Origin: CAIQPS01 sp963721365
GTDB taxonomy: Bacteria; Actinomycetota; Thermoleophilia; RBG-16-64-13
Direction: 5' to 3'
Assembly (NCBI GenBank): GCA_963721365.1
Contig: CAVRJE010000028.1
Coordinates: 62,001 to 126,000, forward strand
Length of the DNA stretch: 64,000 bases
Part shown: positions 55,501-64,000 of the stretch, in pieces
Layout: each line of letters opens with the position of its first letter
Position numbering within the stretch: the first letter of the stretch is position 1
Translations under genes and position numbers: made by a program
Notes under the pieces: generated by a model
Databases searched by the model: none
What the model was told of the DNA's origin: nothing
Seen by the model: only the letters and a program-made list of their open reading frames with translations

Positions 55501-58390
55501 TCGTGCTGGTGCGCATCGGCGACGTCAACCGCATCGACGTGGTGAGGTACGCGCTGCAGGCGCACGGCTACTGGCGCAACAAGGGCCTGGCGGCCGACCT
55601 GGTGATCCTCAACGAGGACTTCTCCGGCTATCGGGCGGTTCTGCAAGATCAGATCATGGGCCTGATAAACGCCGGGCCCGAAGCGCTGGTGGTGGACCGA
55701 TCGGGCGGCGTGTTCGTCAGGCGGGCGGAGGAGCTTTCCGAGGAGGACCGGGTCCTGTTCCAGACCGTCGCCCGCGTGGTCCTCACCGGCTCCATCGAGA
55801 CCATGGCCGAGCAGGTGCAGCGGCGGGCGGCCGCGGAGCGCCTTCCCTCTCCGCTCGAGCCATCGCGCACCCCCGCTGCCGAGAAGGTCGCGGCCCTTGC
55901 CGGAACGCGAAAGCACTTTCCACAACGGCCTGGGCGGCTTCACCGCGGACGGGCGGGAGTACGTCATCACCCTCGAACCCGGTCAGAGCACGCCGGCGCC
56001 CTGGGCGAACGTCATCGCCAGCCCGCACATCGGGACCGTGGTCAGCGAGAAGGGCGGCGCATACACCTGGGTGGAGAACGCCCACGAATTCCGCCTGACC
56101 ACCTTCCACAACGACCCGGTGGGCGACAGCAGCGGAGAGGCCTTCTACCTGCGCGACGACGAGACGGGCGCCTTCTGGTCGCCCACGCCGCTGCCGTCCC
56201 CCGGACGGTCCGGCTACGTGTGCCGGCACGGCTTCGGCTATAGCGTGTTCGAGCACTCGGAATCCGGCATCGTCTCGGAGATGTCCACCTACGTCGCCAT
56301 GGACGCGCCCGTGAAGTTCGTCACGGTGAAGCTCCGCAACCAGTCGGGCCGGTCCCGACGGCTGTCGCTCATGGGCTACTGGGAGCTGGTGCTCGGCGAA
56401 TGGAGACACGCCAATCTCATGCACATCGTGACCGAGAAGGACCCCGACAGCGGCGCACTCTTCGCCCGGAACCCGTACTCCCGCACCAAGCCCGGCCGGA
56501 TCGTTCTTCGCACAGGTGAGCGAACCGAGACGCACCGTCAGCGGGAACCGCGCCGAGTTCATCGGACGCAACGGCTCGCTCGCCGACCCGGCCGCGCTAC
56601 ACCGGGCGCGCCTGTCGGGCCGGACCGGTGCGGCACTCGATCCCTGCGCCGCTCTCCACACGGAGATAGCGCTGGCCGACGGACAGGAGCGCGAGATCGT
56701 GTTCGTCGTCGGAGCGGCGGACGACGCCGACGAGGCCCGGCGCCTGGTCCTGCGTTTCGCGGGTCCGGCCGCTGCCCGGCGGGCGCTGGAAGAGGTATGG
56801 GCGCACTGGAACCGCGTGCTCGGAGCCGTCTACATCGAGACTCCCGACCGGGCGCTCGACGTGCTCGCGAACGGCTGGCTCATCTACCAGACTCTCTCCT
56901 GCCGGTATTGGGGCCGCAGCGGCTACTACCAGTCGGGCGGCGCCTACGGCTTCCGCGATCAATTGCAGGACGCGATGGCCCTTGTCTATTCGGTCCCTTG
57001 GCTCACGCGCGAGCATCTGCTGCGCTGCGCGGAGCGCCAGTTCCGCGAGGGCGACGTCCAGCACTGGTGGCATCCTCCGGTGGGACAAGGAGTGCGGTCG
57101 CACTCGTCCGACGACTATCTCTGGCTGCCGTACGCGACCTGCCGGTACGTGCAGGCGACGGGCGATACGGGCGTGCTCGACGAGCAGGTGACCTTTGTCG
57201 AAGGCCGGGCCCTGAGCCCGGAGGAAGAGGCGTACTACGATCAGCCTCTGCGCTCGACGGACACCGCGTCTCTCTACGAACACTGCGTCCGCGCGATCAG
57301 GCACGGGCTGCGTTTCGGCCGGCACGGGCTGCCCCTCATGGGCACCGGCGACTGGAACGATGGGATGAACCTCGTCGGCCACCAGGGCAAGGGCGAGAGC
57401 GTGTGGCTGGCCTGGTTCCTGTGCGAGAACCTGCGCCTGTTCGAGGACCTGGCCGCTCGCCGCGGAGACGAGAGCTTCGCGCGCACGTGCGCCGGCCAGG
57501 CGGAGGAGCTGCGGGCCAACATCGAGGCGCACGCGTGGGACGGCGGCTGGTACCGCCGGGCGTACTTCGACGACGGCACGCCCCTGGGATCGTCCACCAA
57601 CGAGGAGTGCCGCATCGACTCCATCAGCCAGAGTTGGGCGGTGCTATCGGGGGCCGGAGACCCGGTCCGTGCCGCCCAGGCCATGGAGGCGGTCGACGAG
57701 CACCTCGTCGACCGCGACGCCGCGCTCATCAAGCTGCTCGACCCACCCTTCGATACGTCGGACCTGGAGCCCGGGTACATCAAGGGGTACGTGCCCGGCG
57801 TCCGCGAGAACGGCGGGCAATACACCCACGCCGCGATATGGGCGGCGATGGCGTTCGCTGAGCAAGACGAGGTGGAACACGCCTGGGAGCTCTTCTCCAT
57901 GCTCAACCCCATCAACCACGCCGGCGGGCCGGAGAGCGTCGAGCTCTACAAGGTGGAGCCGTACGTCATGACCGCCGACATCTATGGCGCGCCGCCACAC
58001 GTGGGGCGCGGAGGATGGACGTGGTACACCGGCGCCGCCGGCTGGATGTACAGGCTGGCGGTGGAGACGCTGGTCGGTCTTCATCTGGAAGTGGACAGAC
58101 TTCGCTTGGCGCCGCGGGTCCCGGCCGAATGGGCATCCTACAAGATCCACTACCGGTACCGGGAGACCTTCTACCACATCACCGTGACGCGGGTCGGCGG
58201 GGCGGCCGCGGGCGCCGACCCGATCGAGCCCGCCACCCGGCCCGAGCCGGTGACCCGCATCGTCATGGATGGCGTGGAGCTCGAGCAGTCCGGAGATTCC
58301 AGGGGGATCATCCCCCTGGTCGATGACCGCCAGGATCATCACGTCGAGGTGGAGTTCGGCGGAGATACTGCGGGAGGTCCCGCGGACTGA
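49572..58390 (+). pseudogene. ndvB: Cyclic beta-1,2-glucan synthase (NdvB-like), about 13 frame breaks
   Basis: GT84-GH94 giant of about 2,900 codons. GTG 49572 has GGAGGTGAT directly upstream; the frame changes in a G-run near 49625. N-terminal blocks LRSELLSSDQLKHHAVALA and AEAWLLDNYYLIEQQIALARRHLP, transmembrane segments near 50870-51030, GT84 core with TLDTDTQLP (51633), PLNRPVYDAKKGRVTDGYGILQPR and HDLLESGYARSALVADVDLIEEHP. A linker with GLGFKTGLADDLVIAPYATALAL is followed by the GH94 phosphorylase-like domain, whose LMGTGDWNDGMNLVGHQGKGESVWLAW holds the catalytic Asp; ends at 58390. The enzyme makes, elongates and cyclises beta-1,2-glucans at the membrane. Breaks occur about every 600-700 bases, with sequence conserved on each side. 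Functional status cannot be judged until they are resolved. Confidence 0.78.
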
Positions 58391-58451
58391 CGCCTCTCCA
58401 ACGGCGGGCGCAGCAGATCTTCAGCCCCGGGGTGAAGACCGCGGTATCTGC

Positions 58452-58640
58452 CTACAGCACCTCCAACACCTCGAGATCGTCGATGGTCATGGTCATGCCG
58501 TACCGGTAGCCCCGGCGCACGACCACCGGCCGGAAGACGTCGAGCTCGTTATCGGGAGCGGGGAAGAAGTCCAGAGCCGCCTCTCCCTCCCCCACCTCGG
58601 TGCCTAGCGGCACGCCGGACGGTGACCGGCGCGGCGCCAT
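58452..58640 (-). CDS. Small hypothetical ORF
   Basis: A 62-residue frame, MAPRRSPSGVPLG to DDLEVLEVL, with a plausible beta-rich core (LDVFRPVVVRRGYRYGMTMTIDDL). It lies in the 300-base gap between the glucan synthase and a small barrel gene, divergent from the latter; GATACT is 7 nt before its ATG, compatible with a leaderless promoter. I do not recognise it and it could be spurious. Confidence 0.35.
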   Translation of the reverse strand: MAPRRSPSGVPLGTEVGEGEAALDFFPAPDNELDVFRPVVVRRGYRYGMTMTIDDLEVLEVL

Positions 58641-58691
58641 CGGTAGTAGTATCGAGATTGCGAAGCAGGAGTCTCGACAAGGAGGGTCGCC

Positions 58692-59000
58692 ATGGCCAAA
58701 GAGATCATCCTCTACAACCTCGCGCCGGGCGTGACCGACGAGCAGTTCAAGGAATACGTGGACACGGAGAAAGGCCCCTACATCGACAGCCTTCCTTCGG
58801 TCGAGAAATACGAACTGGTCAAGATCACCGACAGCCGCTCGGGCGTGATCCCCTTCAGGTACGTGGGGATCGTGCACCTCAAGAGCCTCGAGGACTTCAA
58901 GAACAGGGACACCCAGACCGACGAATACCGCGCGTTTAGCGCGAAGATGGCAAGCCTGACGTCGGACATCCACGTGACCTTCGGGGACCAGATCCACTAG
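58692..59000 (+). CDS. Small dimeric alpha-beta barrel protein (REDY/EthD-like)
   Basis: A 102-residue protein; GGAGGG precedes the ATG. The layout MAKEIILYNLAPGVTDEQFKEYVD ... SLPSVEKYELVKIT ... FRYVGIVHLKSLEDFK ... FGDQIH is that of REDY/HapK-like or related dimeric alpha-beta barrels, which act on small hydrophobic metabolites. No partner gene reveals the substrate. Intact. Confidence 0.7.
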   Translation: MAKEIILYNLAPGVTDEQFKEYVDTEKGPYIDSLPSVEKYELVKITDSRSGVIPFRYVGIVHLKSLEDFKNRDTQTDEYRAFSAKMASLTSDIHVTFGDQIH

Positions 59001-59036
59001 GGCGGCGGAGCTGGCCTGGGCGCGCCTACCCCGTGC

Positions 59037-60902
59037 CTACTGCGCCCTCGCCTCGACCCACTGCGCCAGCAGCGCCAGGAACTCGCTCCCGTACTTCTCG
59101 AGCTTCCTCTCGCCCACTCCGCCGATCTCGAGCAGTGCGTCGTCGCTGGTAGGCCGCACTTCGGCCATCTCGCGCAGCGTGGAATCGTGGAAGATTACGT
59201 AGGCAGGGAGACCCTCCCGTTCCGCTATCCGGCGCCTCAGCGCCCGTAGCTCTTCGAACAGGTCATCGTCGTCCGCCCCGCGGGCGCTGTCGCCTCCGGC
59301 CGCGCCGCCGCGGGCCCGCCCGGCGGCGTCCTTCGCCCGTCTTCCCCTCCCGCGCGGCTCCTCGGAGCGCGCCACTTTCACCCGCGGCCGGGCCAGCATC
59401 AGAGTCTCCTCGCCCCGCAGAACCGGCATGGCAGTCGGCGTCAACTTGAGCACCGGATACTGCCCCATCTCCTGATAGAGATAGCCCAGATGGACCAGTT
59501 GCTGCAGCAGGCTGCGCCACGCGTCGACGCTCACATCGGCTCCGACGCCGTAGGTGGATAAGTGGTCGTGCCGAAGGTCGAGGATGCGCTGTTTCTCAGA
59601 GCCCCGCAGCACGTCGACCACGTGCCCCGCCCCGAACCGCCCGCCCAAGCGGTAGACGCAGGACAGGGCCTTCTGCGCATGCTCGGTCGCGTCGTACAAC
59701 TCCGGGGGGTCCAGACACACGTCACAGTTGCCGCAGTCGGACTCCATCCGCTCGCCCAGATAGCCGAGCAGCACCCGGCGCCGGCAGCTCAGAGCCTGAG
59801 TGAACCCGACCATCGCGGCGAACTTGTGCTGCTCGACCGCGACCCGGTCCTCGTTCTCCCCCATCTCGATAAGCGCCCGCACACGCGGCACGTCTTCCCA
59901 GCCGAACAGCAGCAGAGCCTCCGCGGGAAGCCCATCCCGCCCCGAGCGTCCTATCTCCTGGTAGTAGCCCTCGAGATGCTGGGGCAGGTCCCAGTGGACC
60001 ACGAACCGGACGTTGGTCTTGTCGATCCCCATCCCGAAGGCGACCGTCGCCGCCACGATCCGGATCTGGTCAAAAATGAACGCTTCCTGGACCAGCTCCC
60101 GCTCCTCCGCCGGCAACCCGGCGTGGTAGGCGGCCGCCGCGATGCCGCGGCCCCGAAGGTGGGCGGCCACGTCCTCGGTCCGCTTGCGCGTGGAGCAGTA
60201 GACGATCCCGGCCTCGTCCTCGTGGGACGCGAGGAAACGCTGGAGCTGAGCCTGAGGGTTATGTTTCTCGACCACCTGGAGCCGGATGTTCGGCCGGTCG
60301 AAGCTGGATGCGAAGCAGGCAGCGTCGTCCAGCTCCAGCTTCTCCCGGATGTCCTCCCGGGTGTGCGGGTCGGCGGTGGCGGTGAGGGCGACGAGCGGCA
60401 CACCCGGGAACCGGTCCCGCACCTGCTTCAATGCCACGTACTCCGGCCGGAAGTCGTGGCCCCACTGGGAGATGCAGTGCGCCTCGTCGACGGCGAGCAG
60501 GGCTATGCCGGGTAGCGCCGCCAAACGATCGAGGAAGCTGTCGGTGACTGCTCGCTCCGGTGACACATACAGCAGGTCGAGCCGCCCGTTCATGAGCTCG
60601 GCCAGCACGAGCCGGGCGGCGGCGGGGTCGAGCGACGAGTTGTAGGCGGCAGCCCTCACGCCGTTGGCACGCAGCGCGTCGACCTGGTCTTTCATCAACG
60701 AGATAAGGGGCGACACCACGATCCCGGTACCGGGCCGCATAATCGCCGGAATCTGGTAGCAGAGCGACTTGCCGCCCCCGCTGGGCATAAGGACGAAGGC
60801 GTCCTCCCCGCGCAGAAGCGTCTCGATGATCTGCTCTTGATTCGGGCGGAATCCCTGGTAGCCGAAGACGCTACGCAGGATATGGCTGGCAGTCTCTGTC
60901 AT
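59037..60902 (-). CDS. recQ: ATP-dependent DNA helicase RecQ
   Basis: A complete 621-residue RecQ. Motif 0 GYQGFRPNQEQII, Walker A MPSGGGKSLCYQIPA, DEAH box VDEAHCISQWGHDFRPEY, LTATADPHTREDI, motif VI QEIGRSGRDGLPAEALLLF, zinc-binding CNCDVC region (CGNCDVC, with an upstream CRRR), winged helix, and a C-terminal HRDC domain (LRALRRRIAEREGLPAYVIFHDSTLREMAE). Functions in recombination and replication-fork repair. An Arg/Gly-rich linker precedes HRDC. Intact, unlike the long genes just to the left. Confidence 0.95.
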   Translation of the reverse strand: MTETASHILRSVFGYQGFRPNQEQIIETLLRGEDAFVLMPSGGGKSLCYQIPAIMRPGTGIVVSPLISLMKDQVDALRANGVRAAAYNSSLDPAAARLVLAELMNGRLDLLYVSPERAVTDSFLDRLAALPGIALLAVDEAHCISQWGHDFRPEYVALKQVRDRFPGVPLVALTATADPHTREDIREKLELDDAACFASSFDRPNIRLQVVEKHNPQAQLQRFLASHEDEAGIVYCSTRKRTEDVAAHLRGRGIAAAAYHAGLPAEERELVQEAFIFDQIRIVAATVAFGMGIDKTNVRFVVHWDLPQHLEGYYQEIGRSGRDGLPAEALLLFGWEDVPRVRALIEMGENEDRVAVEQHKFAAMVGFTQALSCRRRVLLGYLGERMESDCGNCDVCLDPPELYDATEHAQKALSCVYRLGGRFGAGHVVDVLRGSEKQRILDLRHDHLSTYGVGADVSVDAWRSLLQQLVHLGYLYQEMGQYPVLKLTPTAMPVLRGEETLMLARPRVKVARSEEPRGRGRRAKDAAGRARGGAAGGDSARGADDDDLFEELRALRRRIAEREGLPAYVIFHDSTLREMAEVRPTSDDALLEIGGVGERKLEKYGSEFLALLAQWVEARAQ

Positions 60903-60988
60903 TCCTAGCCACGATACCTACCTCGTCCGCCTTGCGCAAACCGGGAAGTCCCGCGGCGCCGAAGGAAACAGCGGCACAAGCGTCGGCC

Positions 60989-61570
60989 CTACTCGGCCGT
61001 CCCCGTGCTCGGCTGGCGCGGAATCAAGGTCACCACAGGTAACCCCATCGCGTCGGCCACTTTCATCAACGTGTCGAGCGAAGGCGAGTGCTTTCCCTTC
61101 TCAAGACGAGACAGATTCGGCACCTTGATCCCCGTCCGACAGCCCAAGTCGGCAAGAGTCCACCTCCGCGCCCGGCGCTCCTGCCGAACCCGCTCGCCGA
61201 TCGCCTGGTCGATTTGACGCCGCTCCTGTTCTTCCGGCAAGCCCGGCTCGGGCTTGCGATAGGGGTACGTGGGGTCGGCATGGTAAAGGACGACGTCCCA
61301 GGGGACTTCGAGCCGGTTGCCGGAGAACTGCTCGACGACAGCTGTATCTCCATCATAGACGAGGAAAACCTTTGTGACGGGAGTGCCGTCGATGCCCTCC
61401 AATTCCTGGAGAGGAACGCCGAAAATCCTTCCGTCTTCGAAACGGAAGACAACAGCTTCCATCTTGCCGACGTACTCCACGTCGACCAGCCGTCTGGCCG
61501 CGGCTGTAGCGGCCCACTCCGGCGTATCGATCTCCGGAGGAATGGCCCTCCTCGCGTTCACGGGTGTCAC
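60989..61570 (-). CDS. XRE-family regulator with DUF2442-like N-terminal domain
   Basis: A 193-residue protein. GTG 61570 is chosen because GAGGAGG lies five bases upstream; the longer ATG start adds 20 residues. Residues about 25-95 (VEYVGKMEAVVFRFEDGRIFGVPLQELEG ...) resemble a DUF2442-like beta domain; the C-terminal XRE HTH is QAIGERVRQERRARRWTLADLGCRTGIKVPNLSRLEKGKHSPSLDTLMKVADAMGL in blocks. Such proteins often act as antitoxins or as solitary regulators. No adjacent toxin gene was found. Confidence 0.72.
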   Translation of the reverse strand: MTPVNARRAIPPEIDTPEWAATAAARRLVDVEYVGKMEAVVFRFEDGRIFGVPLQELEGIDGTPVTKVFLVYDGDTAVVEQFSGNRLEVPWDVVLYHADPTYPYRKPEPGLPEEQERRQIDQAIGERVRQERRARRWTLADLGCRTGIKVPNLSRLEKGKHSPSLDTLMKVADAMGLPVVTLIPRQPSTGTAE

Positions 61571-61658
61571 GTGTCCTCCTCTTTGAAGAAGCCGACTTCC
61601 GCCAGAGTACCCATCACGAAAGATGTGCACGTGCTGAACGTACTGTGACCCATATCCG

Positions 61659-61674
61659 CCGAGCGGTATGTAGG
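61659..61674. repeat. TetR-box-like 16-mer, copy 1
   Basis: CCGAGCGGTATGTAGG; differs at one base from 62215-62230. It lies upstream of the XRE gene, and 165 bases past the DUF2277 stop. Confidence 0.45.
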
Positions 61675-61838
61675 ACTCCGGATGGAGTCTGGCGGGAGGC
61701 CGGCGGCGGCAGGGAGCAATGGGCTTAGGATGGAGGACCCGGGGTCAGGATCGGCTCTTCAAGCGACAGCTCGGGGCTTCTCTTGTCGCGCAATACGGGG
61801 TGATACAGCCGTAGAGGGCGTTTTGGACTCGGCCCGCC

Positions 61839-62114
61839 CTACTCCCCGGATCCGAAGGCGGGCACCCAGTCGAGGTACGAGCGGTAGTCCTCGAGTTCTC
61901 TCTTGCGGCGTGGGGAACTGGTCACGAGCGAATCGAGCAGCGCCTGAGAGGCGGCTGCCACCTCTTCGACGGCGCGGCCGACGGCTTCCTCGTTGGCCGG
62001 AGAGGGCTTGTGGAACCCCCCGATCTTCCTGACGTATTCGAGCGCGGCGGCGCGGATCTCCTCATCGGCTACGGGCGGCTCCACGTTGTACAAGGTCCGG
62101 ATGCTTTCGTACAT
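61839..62114 (-). CDS. DUF2277 family protein
   Basis: A 91-residue protein with the family pattern IRTLYNVEPPVADEEIRAAALEYVRKIGGFHKPSPANEEAVGRAVEEVAAASQALLDSLVTSSP. Its beginning MYESIRTL departs from the common MCRNIKTL. Function unknown. Intact, bordered by two copies of the CCGAGCGGTA box. Confidence 0.82.
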   Translation of the reverse strand: MYESIRTLYNVEPPVADEEIRAAALEYVRKIGGFHKPSPANEEAVGRAVEEVAAASQALLDSLVTSSPRRKRELEDYRSYLDWVPAFGSGE

Positions 62115-62211
62115 TGCGCTCTACCTCTCCCGGGGTCGTTCATCGCCGCTAGCGCCATTGTGGCAAAAGTCGTCCAGATATTCAACTTATGATTTTATTG
62201 CAAGTCGTATA

Positions 62212-62230
62212 CTACCGAGCGGTAGGTAGG
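62212..62230. promoter_or_regulatory. Palindrome and TetR-box-like 16-mer, copy 2
   Basis: CTACCG-AG-CGGTAG (62212-62225) is a 14-bp palindrome; with the following GTAGG it repeats the motif at 61659. It is 98 bases upstream of the DUF2277 start and overlaps TATACT (62208-62213). Possible operator for an unlinked TetR-family regulator. Confidence 0.45.
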
Positions 62231-62267
62231 AAAGACCTGCATTCCAGCTTGCCGTAACGGGCGGCGA

Positions 62268-62828
62268 TCAGCCGCCCACGATCTTGGCGATCGTGTTCCA
62301 GTTCCGGGTGGTCACATCCGTACCGAACTCATTCTCGAGCCAGGCCATCAGCTTCGTGGTCCCCCATGCGGGCGAGAGGGTGATCGCGGTCAGGACTTCG
62401 CCCGCGGTGACGTCGACCAACCGGACGTTGCCGCCCGCCGCCGCGGGGCTCCTGCCGGAGCTTTTTTCGTGGCGAATCCCGGTCGCGTTTTTGGCCGGGT
62501 GCGAGAGAAAGGTGACGTAGAGTCTGGTCTCCGGGTCGATGGCTACCCCTTGGAACGGATCTGACGCCACCAGGCGCTCGAGGTCTGCCAGCGGCCGCAC
62601 GGCGACGCCGATCGGGTAGCCGAACACCTTCTCCAGTTCGATTTCGATGCGCGCCGCCAAAGCGCCGGCGTCTCCTTCCCCACCCGCCTCGAATACCACG
62701 TTCCCGCTGGCCTGCACGGTCCGCACATCCTCGAAGCCCATGCCTTCGAACGCCGCCCTCAGGTCGACCATCTTGAGGGACTTGTGGCCCCCGACATTGA
62801 TACCTCGCAGAAACGCCACGTGTCTCAT
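62268..62828 (-). CDS. DUF1697 family protein
   Basis: A 186-residue DUF1697 protein: MRHVAFLRGINVGGHKSLKMVDLRAAFEGMGFEDVRTVQASGNVVFEA is a typical opening and ends with the helix TRNWNTIAKIVGG. Family members are small soluble proteins of unknown function. Intact. Its ATG lies 32 bases beyond the metallophosphatase stop, so co-transcription is possible. Confidence 0.85.
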   Translation of the reverse strand: MRHVAFLRGINVGGHKSLKMVDLRAAFEGMGFEDVRTVQASGNVVFEAGGEGDAGALAARIEIELEKVFGYPIGVAVRPLADLERLVASDPFQGVAIDPETRLYVTFLSHPAKNATGIRHEKSSGRSPAAAGGNVRLVDVTAGEVLTAITLSPAWGTTKLMAWLENEFGTDVTTRNWNTIAKIVGG

Positions 62829-62859
62829 CCGCTGCTCCCGGCGGTTGGCGCTGTGGCGG

Positions 62860-63952
62860 TCACCTCGCCGGCAGCGTGTAGCTGTCGATCGACTCGCCGG
62901 ACGCGCTCCAGAACTCGAAGACCAGCGCGTCCTTGCTGACGGTCACCTTTTGCGCTCCCCAGTCGGCGTTGTAGCGGACCCGGCTGCCCGCCACCGGGAA
63001 CCCGAATAGGTAGCGAGTCGCGCCGCCGAGCCCGTTGACGAAGTACACGATCCCGTCCCGTTCGATGCGTTCGTACGCGTGAGCGTGCCCCGAGAGCACC
63101 GCGTCCGCCCCCCACGCCGCGAATGACCACTGCATGTAGGGCATGGAGCCGTGGAAGAGGTCGGACGAGTAGGGCGGGTGGTGGTCGTAGACGATATTCC
63201 ACGTGGAGGTGGAGGCGGCAAGTCCGGCCTTCAGCCAGCGGGCCTGCTGGGAAGTGCTGCTCGTGCCGTCCGGCTCCTCTTTGTTCGAATTGAGCACGAA
63301 GAAGTGGATCGGGCCCTGCACGAAGTCGTAGTACCGCTCGTTGCCGGAGCTGTTGGAGAAGCCGGCGCCGGGCAGGTCGAAATACCCGAGGTAGGTCTTG
63401 GGCCCGGGAGTAGCCGAGCTGTAGTCGTGGTTGCCGAGGGAGGGGAAGAAGGCGTTGACGGGGGCCAGCCCGAGCGGGCAACGTTTGCCGGTGGTGCTGA
63501 TGTCCTTCAGCCACGCCCCGTAGTAGGCGCCGGTCGACTCGTCGTATTTCCCGGTGCCCTTGCCTCCGGCGGGGGTGTAGTAGTCGTCGCCGGTGGTGAT
63601 GATGTAGGCCGGATGCCAGGAGGCGACGAGCTCCGCCACGGCGGCCTCGTTCTCGTCATCCATCCCGTAGTCGCCGATCACAGCGAAGACCGTCGTGCCG
63701 GTGCTCGCGGTCGTCGAAACGCTCGGCGCCGCTGTGCTTGTGGTGGAGAGACCCGTAGTGGAGACGCCCGAAGGCGGCAGCAACGTCGTGGTGCTTTCGG
63801 ACTGCGCTACTGGACGTCGGCCCCGACTTCTCCGTCGTTGCGACCTCCGAGGGTGACGAACACCCGACGGCCAGTAGCGCGGCGAAGAGAAGAAACGCGG
63901 CCGCCGCCCACGGCGCCGCTTGGCGCCGTATTCTCAGCCTTCTCGGTCTCGT
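62860..63952 (-). pseudogene. Metallophosphatase lipoprotein, one frame change and no ATG
   Basis: The C-terminal 300 residues are a purple acid phosphatase-like metallophosphoesterase: FAVIGDYGMDDENE (first metal Asp), TTGDDYYTP, FPSLGNHDYSS (GNHD), YDHHPPYSSD and GHAHAYERI. Upstream in another frame is a lipoprotein leader (RPRRLRIRRQ, AAAAFLLFAALLAVGC, lipobox AVGC) with a Thr/Ser linker; the frame changes near 63810. AGGAGG lies four bases before ACG (63952), where ATG would be expected, and no ATG or GTG is in frame. A secreted phosphatase is likely if the two anomalies are resolved. Confidence 0.7.
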
Positions 63953-64000
63953 CCTGCCTCCTCGAAGAACGAGCCCGCGGTGAGACGTGCGGGCTCGGTG

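Noticed and set aside
1..64000. tRNA, rRNA or CRISPR array
   Set aside because: I scanned for cloverleaf-type segments and spaced direct repeats and found none; a covariance-model search could still find a tRNA.

Overview
The window is high-GC, densely coded DNA with actinobacterial character: short intergenic gaps, GTG/TTG starts, a Tat-exported lipoprotein, RES/ParS, Phd/ParE, AbiE, FitAB/VapBC-like and HigBA modules, and several promoters whose -10 box lies about 7 nt before an ATG, as in leaderless actinobacterial mRNAs. I infer an uncultured or draft-genome Actinomycetota member with anaerobic traits (iron-sulfur flavoproteins, a URO-D family methyltransferase-like protein, a ferredoxin-domain aldo/keto reductase). 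I saw no rRNA, tRNA, CRISPR array or transposase.

Layout. 0-0.7 kb: DUF433/DUF5615 toxin-antitoxin pair. 0.75-15.8 kb: a cell-surface region with lipoproteins, an L,D-transpeptidase, a DUF1906 glycosidase-like protein and two other secreted proteins built from one repeated beta-rich domain, two copies of a CHRD-lipoprotein plus epimerase pair, two MFS transporters and a VOC protein. 15.9-27.2 kb: an intact minus-strand operon (FAD reductase, FeS-flavoprotein, LivH, a fused LivM-LivG-LivF, LivK, URO-D family protein, CoA-binding protein), read away from a divergent TetR gene with a clean palindromic operator between them. 27.3-32.6 kb: hydrolase, hypothetical gene, ParS/RES module, aldo/keto reductase, TfoX-N protein, Phd/ParE module. 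32.8-36.5 kb: frame-disrupted radical SAM, membrane protein, putative ATC-hydrolase-like protein and GMC oxidoreductase. 36.5-39.7 kb: MFS-PIN-MFS overlapping operon. 40-49.5 kb: hydrolase, then a defence/toxin-antitoxin island: an SRA/GreA-like/nuclease/DUF2075 helicase gene, AbiEi-AbiEii, FitAB, a nucleosidase, HigBA and a VapBC-like pair. 49.6-58.4 kb: one huge frame-disrupted cyclic beta-1,2-glucan synthase gene. 58.4-64 kb: small barrel protein, RecQ, XRE regulator, DUF2277, DUF1697 and a metallophosphatase lipoprotein.

Sequence quality matters here. Between about 2.4-13.4 kb and 32.8-58.4 kb nearly every long gene is broken by single-base indels while its protein sequence stays recognisable on both sides. 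From 13.4 to 32.6 kb and from 58.4 to 62.8 kb genes are intact. I read most breaks as assembly or sequencing errors, not old pseudogenes, and give such genes as one spanning feature typed pseudogene, with the breaks noted.

The most system-like novelties are the transporter/URO-D/flavoprotein operon with its triple-fused ABC protein and TetR operator, the SRA-to-helicase fusion beside stacked toxin-antitoxin modules, and the shared promoter architecture of those modules (operator dyads over or beside the -10 box, transcripts that appear to begin at the start codon).
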